64,000 nucleotides of DNA from Polytrichum commune (taxonomy: Eukaryota > Streptophyta > Polytrichopsida > Polytrichales > Polytrichaceae): assembly GCA_950295325.1 (NCBI GenBank), contig OX485803.1, positions 73,981,554 through 74,045,553 of the forward strand. The letters run 5' to 3'. Positions 33,060-45,180 of this stretch are shown piece by piece. The position numbers and the translations under genes are program-made. Numbering within the stretch: position 1 is the first letter of the stretch; every line of letters begins with the position of its first letter. The notes beneath the pieces were generated by a model. That model searched no databases. It was not told where the DNA came from and saw only the letters and a list, made by a program, of their open reading frames with translations.

Positions 33060-33440
33060 GTAAAATTTATAAAATTTTGTAAAATTTATAATTACATAAT
33101 TACATAATTACATAATTACATAATTACATAATTATATAATTACACTAATTACACTAATTATATAATTACAGTAATTACAGAAATTTGTAATTACACTAAT
33201 TACACTAATTATATAATTACACTAATTAAAGAAAATTGTAATTACTGTAATTACTGTAATTGTTTTTATTACTATAATTACTGTAATTTCTGTAATTACT
33301 TTAATTAGTATTTGCTGTAATTATTATTTGCTGTAAGCCTGTAATTATTATTTTCTGTAATTAGTAATTATTGTAATTACTTTAATTACTTTAATGAGTA
33401 AGTACAATAATTAGAGTAATTTCTAATTAGTAATTAAAGA
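33060..33440. repeat. AATTAC-type low-complexity array
   Basis: Irregular tandem repeats of TAATTACA and TAATTACTG variants make up most of this stretch inside CACTA element 2. The analogous block in the first CACTA element is built on TTTACTATTTA, so the position is shared and the sequence is not. Confidence 0.85.
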
Positions 33441-34138
33441 TACTATAAATAGAACAAAATTACAATCATTCACCATTTACTATAATTGTAAATTTAAGTA
33501 ATTAAAATAATTAAATATTGCAAATTAATCAAACTATTTAATTATTGTAAATTATAGGAATCATAGTAATTGATTACTTTAACATAATTAGTGTTATTTA
33601 AAAATTAAAATACAAAAATTAAAATTCCTCTGCTAAAATCAACAGATAAATGATCTTCCTCTGTTGAAATCAACAGATAAATGTTCCCTCTGTTGATTTG
33701 TGTCGCACAATGGATCCATTTCAACATTATTTTTCCCAAATCTGTTGAAATCAACAGAAATTAGTTGATTTTATGTTGATTCGGACTGCGATTTCTTGTA
33801 GTGCATATTGATATGTTTTCTCCTCAAGATTCACATTATTGAAACCAGTTGGCGGCATTTGTTGAGAGCAAGTACAGTAGGTTATGAGTGATGAGAAATG
33901 TTTGGTGTATTGTTAATGCAAAGAGAGTGCACTTCAATGTTGAGCGGAGTGGCTGTAAATGTAGGACGCGGAGTGGTTGTAATTTGTAATGCCGAAAGCG
34001 GGAGCAGAAATGGCCTGAAAAGAGTATGCCTCCTTCTTCTTGTTAAATTCTAGGTTTTGTGTTTTGTGATGCATTTCTTGTTGTGGCTTGGAAATCTGAG
34101 GTTGGGGTTTCTGCTGAGACATTTTCATGTTGTCCACC

Positions 34139-36850
34139 ATGTCATCGAGTGTTCAAGCTAGTTGTGCTGAAACTGCAGGAAATCCAACTGAGAGCATCGA
34201 CTTGGAGAGCGAGCCAACGCGCATTGACGAAGGGCATGATGATATTTTGCAGCCAATTAGCGAAGGCCTGGCAGCTGAATCGGAAGCAGTTTGGCGAGCT
34301 TGTTATGCTGCATTGAAGGCAAACCAATCTTTCTGGACACCCTACCATCGCAGCTCAGTCGTGTGGGCATTCTTCCGATTGAAGGGAGAGGATATGAATG
34401 TTGACGTGAGAGAGACACAGAAATTGAGGTGTTGGGTTTGTCACCCAATTGAAGCAGAATCGAGTAACTTAAGTGGTAGGGGCACTCGCTCAAGGAAGGA
34501 GATTTTCCAGTATAATCCAGCTCATGGGATCACGAGCATGAAGACCCACGTCGAGAATGAGCATGCCGAGGAACTTGCAAGATATGTGCGAGAATCGAAG
34601 GTTGATGAAGGAGATACTGCTCGGCAGAAAAGCAAGAAGCGCAAAGGTGCACCACCGTCATCCATCACAACTTACTTCGGTAACACTAAACCTTATGCAA
34701 AGAACGATGTGCAGCAACAACGTTTTATTGAAGACCTTGTCTTGTTTATTGCCAAGGGTTATGAATTGTTGTCGATAGTTGAATCAGCTTGGTTGCGGCG
34801 ACTTATGATGCGCCGTGACCCAAAGGTTGTCTGTCCCAGTCGGAAGCAACTTGTTCGCGAACATATACCTGCGATGCTAGCGAAGACAATGGACCGCTAT
34901 GTCTTACCTCTGATTAATAGTTGCCAGACTGCTAGCATCACCTTTGATTTGTGGATGTCTAGAACCGGTTGGGATACATTCGCGTTAGTTGTGAACTTCA
35001 TCGATGACTGTTGGGTGCCTCGCCATGTGACCGTGGGACTCTTTGAAGCACAAGATACAAGTGGATCTTCTTTGGCCGAAATTGTGAAGCCTTCACTAGA
35101 TGAGTTTAAATTGACAGACAAGATTGTAGCTTGTGTAAAAGACGAGGGTGCCAATTTGGCAACGCTTGAGCGTGCTCTGCAGCTTACAGTTTCTTGTGAC
35201 ATTCTAGGGATAGCAAAACCTTTTTCATGTGCCTGCTTTGGTCACATTATGTCCAAGGTTTGCCAGTATGCTACCAATGATGAGCAAATGTGCAAAGGTA
35301 TGAAAGAAGTGTCATTGAAGAATGCCCAGAAATCATTGCAGTCTTGCATCACTTGGACAAAGAAGTCAGGTAAGGGATGTCAGGAGTGGGATAAAGCTTG
35401 CATCGATGATGGGCTGCCTACAAGGAAGTTGAAAACACCTGTGAAGACTAGATCTCGAGGGGGGGGGGCAGTGTGTTAAAAAGTTAAGGATATAGGTGCG
35501 AACAACCACTATTTTATAAGGGGGTATTACTTTCAATTCTTTTCTTTTTTCACATGCTATCATTTTGTAAATTTCTACTTTGGGTTAATAGAAAAATGGC
35601 TTGCATTACTTATAATTCCAAATTACCTATTATTCCATACCCTAGAGTACTTTAAAGATGTCCAGTACCATTTTTGATACCCTATATTACTCTTAAGTCC
35701 ATTTATAATTTTTTGCCCCCATGTTTTTAAAATACCCTATCATTTGTTCGCACGTATATTGCTACTCCAACCAATGACTACCCCCCCCCCCCCGAGGACT
35801 AGATTTGCCTCGAAAGTGGTGTTGTTCCACGAGACCCAAGAGTATGCAGATGCCATCAACATTTGCTACAGGCGGCAGTCTTTGAAGCTGCAAGCTCGCG
35901 TACCGAGCGGGATGACTTGGGCAACAGTAAGAACCGTCACTCAAACCCTCAACCCAGTTGTGCAACAATGTGTGCTAAATCAAACTTGTGGATATTGGTT
36001 GCTTTCATATGCACTAGCTGCTACCTTCCGCATGTCTATTGAGTTGCAGGGAGTGCATGAACAGAGGTCAAGCGTAGTTCCCCCTCTGCAGGTTGGTGAT
36101 TTCGAGTCTGAGATTGAAATTCTGAAGGCGAGGATGGCAAAGACAGTTGTGGATGTCATGAAGCCGTTTCTCCGATTTTCTCTACAATTTGTGGCAGACC
36201 AAGCTCACAATATGCTCTCGTTGATGTTGGACCCTCGATTTAAGGGCTGGAGTACGTGATTGACTACGTGGGAGTTGCCAAAGCGAAGCAAGTGGTGGAG
36301 GAGTACGACAAAAAAAATTTGATTCCTTACCTTGTCAAGGTGCACAAGTTCCTGAACCCTGGTGGGTCCCCAATCACAGCTCTTGATCCTGCTCTGTCAA
36401 ATATTCTATTTGGTGCTCCAGCGTCTGCTGAAGAAGCTTGCGAGGGCATTCTCATTGCGGAGCTGTCACTTTTCCGGCGCCTCACTATAGTGCATCCAGA
36501 AGCGGAGGAGCCTCTGACGTGGTGGAAGCTCAATGCATCGCGTTTCTCTTCAGTTTCTTTTCTTGCACGTCATAGTTTGGCTATTCCAGGGTCATAGATT
36601 GAAACGAAGCTGATTTTTAGCATTGCAGGTGTGCTTACAAGTCTGCGTCGTTGCCGCCTTGGTTTGAATAATTTGGATAGCTCGATCATGATCAACAAGA
36701 ACTGGCCTGATGATTCAAGACATGAATGTGAGGTCACTGAGGTGGTCAAAGATGTCAAGGATTATTTTGCCAAGGAGATGGAAATAGTTGACGAAGCTGA
36801 AGATGAGATTGAGGAAGCTGGTTACTTTGAAGAGCAGGCTAATTATTTGG
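34139..36850 (+). pseudogene. hAT-superfamily transposase with N-terminal BED finger, interrupted
   Basis: The start is taken at ATG 34139 (CACCATGT context). An N-terminal BED-type zinc finger (VVWAFFRLKG, CWVCHP, then MKTHVENEH) binds DNA. The RNase H-like core has FDLWMSRTGWDTFALVVNF and VKDEGANL. After the MITE, the frame resumes FASKVVLFHETQEYADAI. The end carries the hAT dimerisation region (LTWWKLNASRF, VSFLARHSLAIPGS, IETKLIFSIAGV, LTSLRRCRLGL). Three lesions: the MITE at 35454-35796, a one-base loss near 36246 (DPRFKG then LEYVIDYVG in the next frame), and TAG at 36595-36597 where a Gln codon would fit. The enzyme would be about 800 residues. No host-element TIRs were identified. Confidence 0.9.
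35454..35796. mobile_element. MITE family A, copy 2, inside the hAT transposase
   Basis: A 343-bp element opening CTCGAGGGGGGGGG and closing CCCCCCCCGAG. The 8-bp duplication GACTAGAT lies on both sides (35446-35453 and 35797-35804). It is the inverted relative of the element at 1966-2302. Removing it with one TSD copy joins the reading frame exactly (VKTR to FASK). Confidence 0.92.
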
Positions 36851-37143
36851 GACTAATTACTTAGGACTAATTACTTTGAAGAGCAGGCTGATTACTTAGG
36901 CCTGATTCTGATTACTTAGGATTGATTACTTTACAGAGCAGGCTGATTACTTAGGACTGATTCTGATTACTTAGGAAGAGCAGGTTGATTACTTAGGACT
37001 GATTCTGATTACTTTGAAGAGCAGGTTGATTACTTAGGACTGATTTTGATTACTTAGCACTGATTTTGATTACTTAGGAAGAGCAGGCTGATTACTTAGG
37101 ACTGATTCTGATTACTTAGGACTGATTACTTTGAAGAGCAGGC
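36823..37143. repeat. Degenerate tandem repeats after the hAT gene
   Basis: Repeats of GATTACTTAGGACTGATTCT mixed with GAAGAGCAGGCTGATTACTT make up this stretch. They start inside the last codons of the hAT reading frame (EEQAN), so the array seems to have grown from the end of the coding region. Confidence 0.85.
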
Positions 37144-37644
37144 CGGCTCATGTGTGAAGTGGCCTCTTATATACAATTGTCCATTTGGAACCTTGTTGAA
37201 AATCTATTCTCTGGTGCCGGAGCTTCTTGAAATTTTCTCTTGTTAAGAACCCCAATAATAAATGATCGTCACTTCACCTGTTGTTGTGGTGATACTTGGG
37301 TAAAACATATCCGACCCGAGTTCATATATGTCTGGTATCATATGTTATAATATTGAGCTTCTTATACTCTTTGGAATTTCCCCAAAATTACATTATTCAT
37401 ATCATTACTGTATTTGCAAAAATGCATGCATTGTTTGTAATACCATGGATCCAACTAATCCTAATTTCTAAGGAATCTTTATTATTTAGAACCGACTGGT
37501 ATGTCCAAATTTAGATAACATACCAACATTGGTTAGAACTGCACTTCACTAAACTTGTTGATAAAGTGTGAATTTGAGTTTTGCTCAGGCTCACTCACCT
37601 TGTATTTGGATGTCAAGAAATTGGACAGAATTCTTCCAGAACCA

Positions 37645-37870
37645 ATGAGCGGGGTGAACTGGATGCTACTTACAGATGAACAAGTTGAGTTTGAGATTTA
37701 ACCAGTTGAAGTTCCAGACTTCAAGAGAATTACCGATCATTTTAGAGGAATCTATGGAATATACCCCAAATTCATATAGGAAAACTAAAAGATCACAACA
37801 TATAACCGGTTGGACTTGGAAACACTAGGATTTTGACCGATTATGCCCAAAAACCTCCTTGGACACTGTC
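37645..37870. mobile_element. Fold-back family B, single left-type arm
   Basis: The sequence parallels the left arm of the 28161-28686 element (AACTGGATGCTACTTACAGA, GAGTTTGAGATTTAACCAG, TTTTAGAGGAATCTATGG, ATAACCGGTTGGACTTG). The opposite arm is absent. Confidence 0.75.
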
Positions 37871-38042
37871 TAGAATTATCATCATGTCTAATTTAGACCT
37901 TCCCACATTATGATTTTGTTGGACTGATGGAATTCTTTGCTCATTCTGGCACATTTCTTGCTGGCCAGAGGTGAGTCATTAACACCTGTTACCATGTACA
38001 GTGGTGTGTAGGGTCCATGTAAAATGCAATTTATATGCCCTG

Positions 38043-38533
38043 ACATGCAGGTGGGGTACCAAAGCAGTTGATGCAAATTCATACATCCGATCCGGACAGT
38101 TCAAAATTCAAATAGTATGGGACAAACAAGTCCAACTCTGTATTTCTCACAAGCTTAAGAGTGTCAATATCCTTCATTCCCCTTGTCTCACTTTGCACGA
38201 AATTAACACTCCCCATCATCTTTCTATCCAGAGATTTGAGGTCATGAGTTGACGTACACTCTTCTTCCGTGTGTAATCAAGTAGTTCCAGTCATACATTG
38301 CTTAGTATTCACAAATTGACAATTGAACAATTTTGTTACCAAGTTGCATGGTGTGAGATGTAAACTCATGAGATGAAGTGCTTTACTCATATTTTAATGA
38401 ACACGACAACCTTGCCAGCTCCATTTGCCCGACTACAGCTCTTTGCCTTCACTTAATTACAGCATTATTTTGCCTCGCATCTTCCACAACTGCAATGACA
38501 CTTATTTATTTTGTACTACACCGTTGTGCTATC
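38043..38533 (+). repeat. Direct repeat C, left copy
   Basis: About 490 bases resemble 45181-45645 in the same orientation. Shared blocks include CCTTCATTCCCCTTGTCTCA, ACAACCTTGCCAGCTCCA and GCATCTTCCACAACTGCAAT (ATTGCAGT in the other). Similarity is clear but diverged. No coding function is recognised in either copy. Confidence 0.75.
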
Positions 38534-38671
38534 GAGTACCTTCATAATTATCCTAGTTAGCCTTTCAGATGTCATCCCAAATATTAAAACTACAAATTCT
38601 AAATCAGTGCAAAATCTATATAGCTATTGGGGAGAACAATCGACATTGTAGTATTCCCTGTCATCCTCCCA

Positions 38672-39022
38672 TGGATATCAATCACCGCTCTAAGACATTG
38701 GTGATGACCTTTGATTTCTTCTTTCGCCCACACTTTGGTCTCGATGTTGGTGCCTCCCTTCTAGGAAATCTTTTATGCTTACTAACCCAAAGCTTCCACG
38801 CCTTGAACACGATTCTAGTGCGAAACATCAAATGCATGAATTCAATAAGACGAGGCTCTCCCTCATTAGTCTTTTCTTATACGATGTCTGGTACAGATAT
38901 GAGTTGAGCCCCTTCAAGAAGGTTGTCTCAAGCTCCCTGACATCGCTCTCAAAGTCGCTTCTAGCAGCCACAAAGTCATCAAAGTCCAAGTCATCTTTGA
39001 GTTTGTTCATGTCACAAAGCAA
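38672..39022 (-). pseudogene. Unrecognised Lys/Arg- and Asp-rich coding-like segment, frame-broken
   Basis: Minus-strand reading gives KLKDDLDFDDFVAARSDFES, then further charged sequence to LVLLNSC. About 38830 the sensible reading moves frame to MFRTRIVFKAWKLWVSKHKR and a basic tail (KCGRKKKSK) before a stop. It looks like real but decayed coding sequence. I recognise no family; transposon-encoded protein is a guess. Confidence 0.3.
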
Positions 39023-39284
39023 AAAATAAGGTTAACTAGCGATATTAGTGCCACCACAAGCTGGGTACATGACCTTTATATACAACAGTTTGCATGATTC
39101 GGTCCGACAAAACAAGTTAGCAGTTATTTGCATGTGTCACAAGAGCATTGCTATTTTATAATTAGGGTTTAGACTCTAGAATAAGAGCTTAGACTTACTA
39201 AGTGCCCCTTACCTACCTTGGCTGCCTCTCTCCACGAAGTATTTAATGGTTGGCTTCTTAGGCTTAGTATCTTTTTGAGCTCCA

Positions 39285-41610
39285 TAGCTTCAGGTGCAGT
39301 GAGCGAGTATCAAGATACAAAACATGTACATTATGGTAAATGGTACTGAAACGAAGTGTTTGAGTAAACTTCATCCCCTGATACATAAGCTCCTACAGAA
39401 TGCATCCAGTCTACTAAATTGCCATTGCAATTTGCTATGGATATTTCAGAGTATTAACATCCGGAATTGCATACATCTTACAAACATAACTATATGAACC
39501 AAAACTGCCAAAGTGGAGGTAACGTTTACTGAGGGCCACTTCACACACGACACTCTGAGCCCGTGACCATTACACTTCAAGCACTCTCATTGGTGGAGAA
39601 GGTAGAGCCAGTCCAAGTTCACTTCACACTAGGCTTGAGGGACCAACGGAGTAGGTGAATGTAAGATGGATGTAAAGTCTACATGGCATCGAATGGATCA
39701 TATTTCATAGTCATTTGGATCATTTTCAAAAATTACCTCTTCGAGGTAGGTCTGACACAAAACTGGGAGACCATGGCACTCTGAACGCTCGCAACCATTG
39801 ATTTATTCTATTTCATCATGTGTGAGGACCTGCATGAGTAGACATTTATTGCAATAACATTTCATTGGGGGCCTGGTCACATATGACTTCACACTACACT
39901 TGAGGGTCTGTGACCACACTACATGATTTTGGAGGTGTGTTGGGACGGCCTTTGGACACTTTCTTTTGGGCTCCCACAATTTCATGATGATGGCTCTTGG
40001 CTCGTGTGTGAAGTGGCCCTGAGCTTACTGAAGATATGAGTATGCAGATTTCCTTGTCTCATATATTCATAAACAAGGATCTACCAAGACAGTCATACAC
40101 CTTAATTAAAATGTATGGCAGATTTTACTGAAACTTAGTATCATTCGTCATGGTTAATACTGTGGGGAGAATTTATTGCAAAAAATCGTCACACTAAATC
40201 TCGAGTTTATCTGAAAATTATGTGGATAACAATATTCTTTCAGTAACAAAATGCGCCAAAATCATTCTAGAAGTGTCTTCCACAATGACTACTGATGAAA
40301 TACAAATTATATTGACTCCAAAATAATTTAGAATTTCCATTATAAGTGTCATGGCTAAAAGTAATGGGGAACCCCAAACCCTAAACCCACATGCATTCTG
40401 AACTTGTTCGAAGTTTTTATGCACTCATAGTACTATTACAAAGAGTTCAGCATTGGCTATGTTATAAGCTGAGCACGCATGTCTAAACAATTTAATTGTA
40501 GATTGAACCTGAGACATTGTTGGAATGTACATTTACATGAAACTGCTTTAAGACTCAAATTGATTTGAAAGTTGACAACCACTGTTATTAAGATTGTTTT
40601 GAATAAGCACAAACCTGCTGCCCAGATTCATCGCAGAATCAAGGGCACCATGTTTCTGCGGCGAACCCTGGTCAATAACAATATCTGCACCATTGAAGTT
40701 GTCCGGTTTCTCAAAACCAAGATCTTACTTAGACATTTAGGAATCAGAAAGCTAACCATTAACTCCAAGTACAAGCACTGCAAGAGTGAAAGACGTACTT
40801 GCAGCGCATAAGATATTTATTCAGTTCAATTATAAAAACTTACAGACCCCAGATCACAATGAAAGACAACGTAGGTTTTGAAAGGACATCGTGAGAGAGA
40901 TACAAGAAAGGAATGAAGAACCTCAGAACAAATTGAATTACAACTTACAAATTGTAACAGTGCAATGAGTGAGATCTGTGGATTAATCAGCCAACCTCAT
41001 TCTGAAACTCTGCCAAGCCTTGAATACTTGTTACATAACCTGAAGCACGTTTGATATCAAAGCTCTTGCCATTTTTAAAATTCCCAACAAACACTTTTTC
41101 AAATCCGCCCATACCAATTTCATATGCCTTGTCAAATCCACCTGTTGCAGCAGATAGCTCAGATAGCCTAAAACGCTGGACACCAGGTGGCGCTTGCCAA
41201 TTTAAATCATTAAGTTCTGCGGCCACCATGCGTTCCACAGTATCCGTTCTAGATATTGCAAACTCGTTTTCATTTTCATATCCAAATGAAAGATTTTAGT
41301 AAAACTTTCGCCCCATGTTGAGAAGCATGGACTTTCTCACTGCCATGTCTGTAAAGAGGCTTACCTCGTGCTAATGCGGGATCAAAGCGACCATCTGCAA
41401 ACTTAGCACGATCTTTCTTGCGTTTCCAGAAGATGTAGAGTGTGACTCCAACAATAATCAATACACCCAAAGCCGCACCAACAACACCGCCCACGATGGG
41501 AATTATGCTGCGCTTCTTGCCTGGACAATTGTTTACATGCAGAAAGAAAAGTGGTGTTGTTAACCCTTAACGGTTTCAGAGGCACATTATGGGCCTCAAA
41601 GTGATGAAGG
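39285..41610 (-). pseudogene. Partial duplicate of the LRR receptor kinase
   Basis: This region parallels about 15625-17530 of the receptor-kinase gene, introns included. The TM exon copy (41520-41365) keeps its 156-nt length and reads GGVVGAALGVLIIVGVTLYI. The kinase N-lobe exon copy ends at 40996 but has lost its first bases and acceptor: the sequence jumps at about 41230 from ACCATG into former intron. The Gly loop is GMGGFE (last Gly lost) and AIKRA has become DIKRA. The next exon copy (about 40618-40690) is deleted in places, and the short VYEY exon copy survives at about 40030-40080. LRR and C-lobe exons are absent. It is a dead segmental copy, same orientation, about 24 kb from its source. 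Confidence 0.9.
39533..40019. mobile_element. MITE with perfect 18-bp TIRs in the kinase duplicate
   Basis: It starts GGGCCACTTCACACACGA and ends TCGTGTGTGAAGTGGCCC, a perfect inverted match. TGA flanks both ends (39530-39532, 40020-40022). The parent kinase intron near 15850 has one copy of the site, so the 487-bp insertion is exact. A 3-bp duplication and a GGGCC start suit PIF/Harbinger, whose usual site is TWA. An isolated similar terminus lies at 37147-37166. Confidence 0.88.
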
Positions 41611-41659
41611 CCACTTGCTGTTATTTTTAGTTGATGATGTCAAAAGTGACTCTATCTAA

Positions 41660-43450
41660 AAATGTGTTTTTTTTTGTTTTTTTGTTTTTTTGGACAAAAG
41701 GCCAACTGGGCCAACGCCAAATGAATTAATTCAAAAAGGAGGAAACACGCCCACACCAAGGGGAGGCGGGACCCCTCGGATGCGAAACACTGCCACGTAA
41801 AGAGTAGCAAAAACATATCCCCACCAAGGACAACCCTCCGGACCCCAAACCAAGGACTACCCCCACCCCACCTACCAAGGACAACCCCCATGCCACCAAC
41901 CCCAAACACAAGCACAAGCTTGTCCTCCTATCTACGTTGCCTTTTCCAATTCCACTCAACACAGAGGTTGTGTCTCCTACAAAGAACATTCCTCGCTTCC
42001 CAAGTGTTGTTGAGTCCTTTGAGCATGGCCTCCACAGAGAAGCTACTAATATTGATAGTCTCCACCACACGATTCCAAGTAGCTTTGCCGTAGATGATGA
42101 GCTCATCCCAAATCCTTTGTTTGACCTTAGATTTGTGCCATTGTTCATGATTAAAAACCTTGTCATTACGTTCAATCCAAATGGTCCAAAGTGTGATGCC
42201 CCTAAGAAGATGCCAAATTTGAATCTTCTTGCCGTATTTTTTGGGAATCCTTTCCCCGAACAAGGCTTGCTTCCAGTTGGAGCTATCATAATTTCCGGTT
42301 CCGACTCCACAAAGTTCATGCCTAATGAACGTGGCCCATCTCCAAGCTCTCCTAGCTTGAATGCAATCCCAAAATTTGTGTTTGACTGACTCACTCGTGT
42401 TAAGGAGGCAAAAACCACATTGCTTAGAGATAAAGGCCGGAGCAATGCGCGCCCGCCATTCATTGACCGCAACAGCTTTGTGCCAAATTGACCACATGAA
42501 TGCCACCTCTTTCACCAACCAAAGCGGATCCCACACTTGTGACTAGTAGAACCTATAATTACATGAGAGATATCCTTGCCACTTGTCCGCCGCACGGGTG
42601 GACCTTGGGTTTTTATTAATAATGGCCTCTCTACCGTCCTTAATGGTGTAGTTAAAGAATCTACCTCCATCTATCCATCTCCACTTGTCGGGGTCCCACC
42701 CAAGAGAAGCTACTTTGCCATAGAAGAAGCTCATCTCTTCTTTTTTCCCCTCTTTCGTAGGACCTTTATTAGTATGGATAATTTTAACCTCATGGAAGAA
42801 TCCCTTAATCCCTCCAAGAGGGCACTCCCACACCCTTAGGCATCGCGAGTGGGTGCCAAATGAAAAAACTTTGGACCAAGAGTAGCAACGTAAGATTATG
42901 CCATTGCATACACGGGGGGTCCAAGAAAATTTGGGACCCCCTTGATGTACGAAGGAATCGTTAACTTGTAGAGTATTTAAGAGTTCATTACATGTGTAAC
43001 GCTTTAAGTCATTTATGGCTCTCCCACAATCATTGGATTTGTCTTGAGGTTTTGCAGTCATATTGAAATCCCCCCCAAAAATCCATTCACAATCCTTGGG
43101 CAAACCATCAACCATAATATGCCATAGGTGTCTTTTATCTGTTGGTATGTTAGGAGCATAGATGCAAGCCAACCCCACACTACCCCCTTCAATGCCTTCC
43201 AACTTTATCCATACTACCCTATTTTCATAAAGTGATCCATGAGCCGTGACAAGTCTAGCATACTTATGTGCTAGTAAAATTCTCACTCCCACTTTGCCTG
43301 CTGCGTTTGGATTAATCCAACTCCTTTCCCCGGGTTCGGCTTCCAATATCCAACTTGCACAGCCGGACATGAGTCTACTTCCTAGGTTCTCTAGAGCTTT
43401 GCCTCTCAATTTATGTTCTTGGTGAAATAAGCTATGCATTAGATCCAAAT
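41660..43450 (-). mobile_element. Internally deleted LINE (endonuclease plus RT zinc-binding end)
   Basis: On the minus strand a long frame (43450 to 42543) starts inside an endonuclease/exonuclease/phosphatase domain: VRILLAHKYARLVTAHGSLY, CIYAPNIP, the metal-site motif GGDFNM, and PKFSWTPR. It then passes without RT motifs to a region normally near the C-terminus (WDPDKWRWIDGG). The second frame (42536-41928) is the zf-RVT Cys/His domain (FMWSIWHKAVAVNEWRAR, CGFCLLNTSESVKHKFWDC) and tail. The 3' end has an A-rich tail (plus strand T-runs, about 41665-41692). Reverse transcriptase is missing, so the element depends on, or is a relic of, a full-length L1-type LINE. I found no clear TSD; the 5' end is truncated. 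Confidence 0.85.
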
Positions 43451-43523
43451 CTACAAGTGTGTTATACACCAAATCCATATCCAGAAATGTGCCATGCACC
43501 AGATCCAAAAATGTGTTATGCAA
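43433..43523. repeat. Short degenerate tandem repeat at the LINE 5' side
   Basis: About three units sharing ATCCAAAT..GTGTTATGCA(C/T)CA are visible. They make the peptide repeats seen upstream of the endonuclease frame and are probably not coding. Confidence 0.6.
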
Positions 43524-43589
43524 TGAAATTAATGGATCTAAACTTATTAATGAACACAAATATTTTATACAAATAATGTTTGTAATCAA

Positions 43590-45180
43590 GTGGTTTTCCT
43601 TTCTAAGCCTATGATGTCAAGATTCTATAGCTCAGTGTTGACACCCTCTTGTTTTGTGCCTATGCTCACATAAGTTGTAGGTTGTGCATGAGTATTTTTT
43701 ATCGCACTTAATTTGATTATGTGCTCATAGTTGATGTGGTGTTATGAAATTTTGCTACGTTTGATGATTATGTTGATTCATTACAATCTACCGTTCATAT
43801 AAGTGTAGACCCATGATTGTTCTATATCCATTCGATTGGATTATCACTTATGAGTTTTGTATGTATCTAATCGGTTAGTTAATCCAATTGGTTTAGTAAC
43901 ATGGGCTCGTTGATTCAATAACATATATTCACATGCACATAACATTTTGATTTGATAAGTTTTACGGTTCCAACACAGTTGATCAAGACATGGCTGGAAA
44001 TAGGTTGTAGTTTGCACAAAACACTTACAATTCTCATTACTTGAGAATCATCTTCATCAACCTCAAGCCCCAACTACGAGAGAGACAATAACAATGCTAG
44101 TTTGATTCGGTTGCCTTTACAACGGCATTCTACATGACTATATCACAATCATTGATTTTGACTAGAGAATGTCAGTTATGCTCTTCCCAAAGCCCAATAG
44201 TTGTCAACCACTTGCCGAGCAATCACATGAATGTCACTGTTTGGGTGTGATGAGAGATAGGGGATCACAGTTTCTATATAAGATAAACGTTTTCATTTCT
44301 CATCAGAGTACACATTACAGGTTGCATACCTGGAACTTTCTATTCCATCGACTCCTTTTTCTGTTCACTATGATGCAGGCTTCAACTTACGCTACAGGCA
44401 ACCACTCCAATATTTCTTGTGAAATGGAGACATCAGCGATGATGAACTCCACCATTGTCAATCAAAAGTTAAGCAAACATGGTCTGCAAACTCTAAAATC
44501 GCACATGCCTGCCACTTTCAACAGCATTGTGTGCCTTCCTTCCGCTCTTGAAGTCCGCAATTTAGTATCTCCCAAATGTACCAGCAGGAGATACGGCCAA
44601 CAATATCCCCTAGGCTTGCGCTTCTGATAAGCTGGCCTTCAAACTTTATCAGATCACATTGACACCATGTATGCCAAACATTCATGTTGCCCATTGGCAA
44701 GCAGAGATCAAGAGGACTCAACAAGAATCTGCAACCTCTTGAACCCAATACTGCAAATACCTGCACCCACGTTGACCGTTACCTCTTAGAAGCTGGAAAA
44801 AGATGCAGACGGAGCCCTTCTTGCACTACAAGAAGCCTGGTCAACTAAACCAAGTTATCACCCCGGTGCCATGAAAATTCCTCAAGATCTGCGACTCCAA
44901 GGTCATGTAAAGACTTGGCCCCAATTTTTGTTTGTTATAGGGCACCTCACGTGCGTAAAATTTGGAGGGCATTCTGATTTTCCATATCTCCTGCTATGTC
45001 AAATTGTTAATGAAACTAAGGCCAGATCTTTCTGTGCAGTGAGGCTTTCAAGATAGAGCATCATCATAAATAAGGCCCCCACTCGGGCTCCCATTCTCGG
45101 GGTTCTTATTTTCAATGATGCCCTGTCTCAAGGGCCTCATTTATTACATCTATCGCGTCAGTATGTGGTGTTAGTGTGCC
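43590..45180. other. No gene recognised
   Basis: A 152-codon plus-strand frame (44169-44627) and an 82-codon minus frame overlap here. Neither resembles a known family and neither has good splice or start context. A CACTACAAGAAG motif at 44825-44836 resembles a CACTA terminus without a partner. Confidence 0.35.

Larger units (their letters stand above)
32646..33803. mobile_element. Non-autonomous CACTA (En/Spm-type) element 2
   Basis: Left terminus CACTACAAGAAAAAAC and right terminus GATTTCTTGTAGTG are the classic plant CACTACAAGAAA ends. CAT flanks both sides (32643-32645, 33804-33806). The 1158-bp interior lacks a transposase. Subterminal sequence carries repeated CTGTTGAAATCAACAG-type palindromes (about 33629-33760) and related CTGTTGAT copies near the left end, suitable as transposase-binding repeats. 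The middle has a CCTAGCC/CCTACC-rich block, a tRNA-like segment and about 380 bases of AATTACATAATTAC-type low complexity. Confidence 0.85.

Noticed and set aside
44169..44627. 152-codon plus-strand ORF
   Set aside because: No recognisable family, overlapped by an opposite-strand frame, and in sequence next to repeats; not enough to call a gene.
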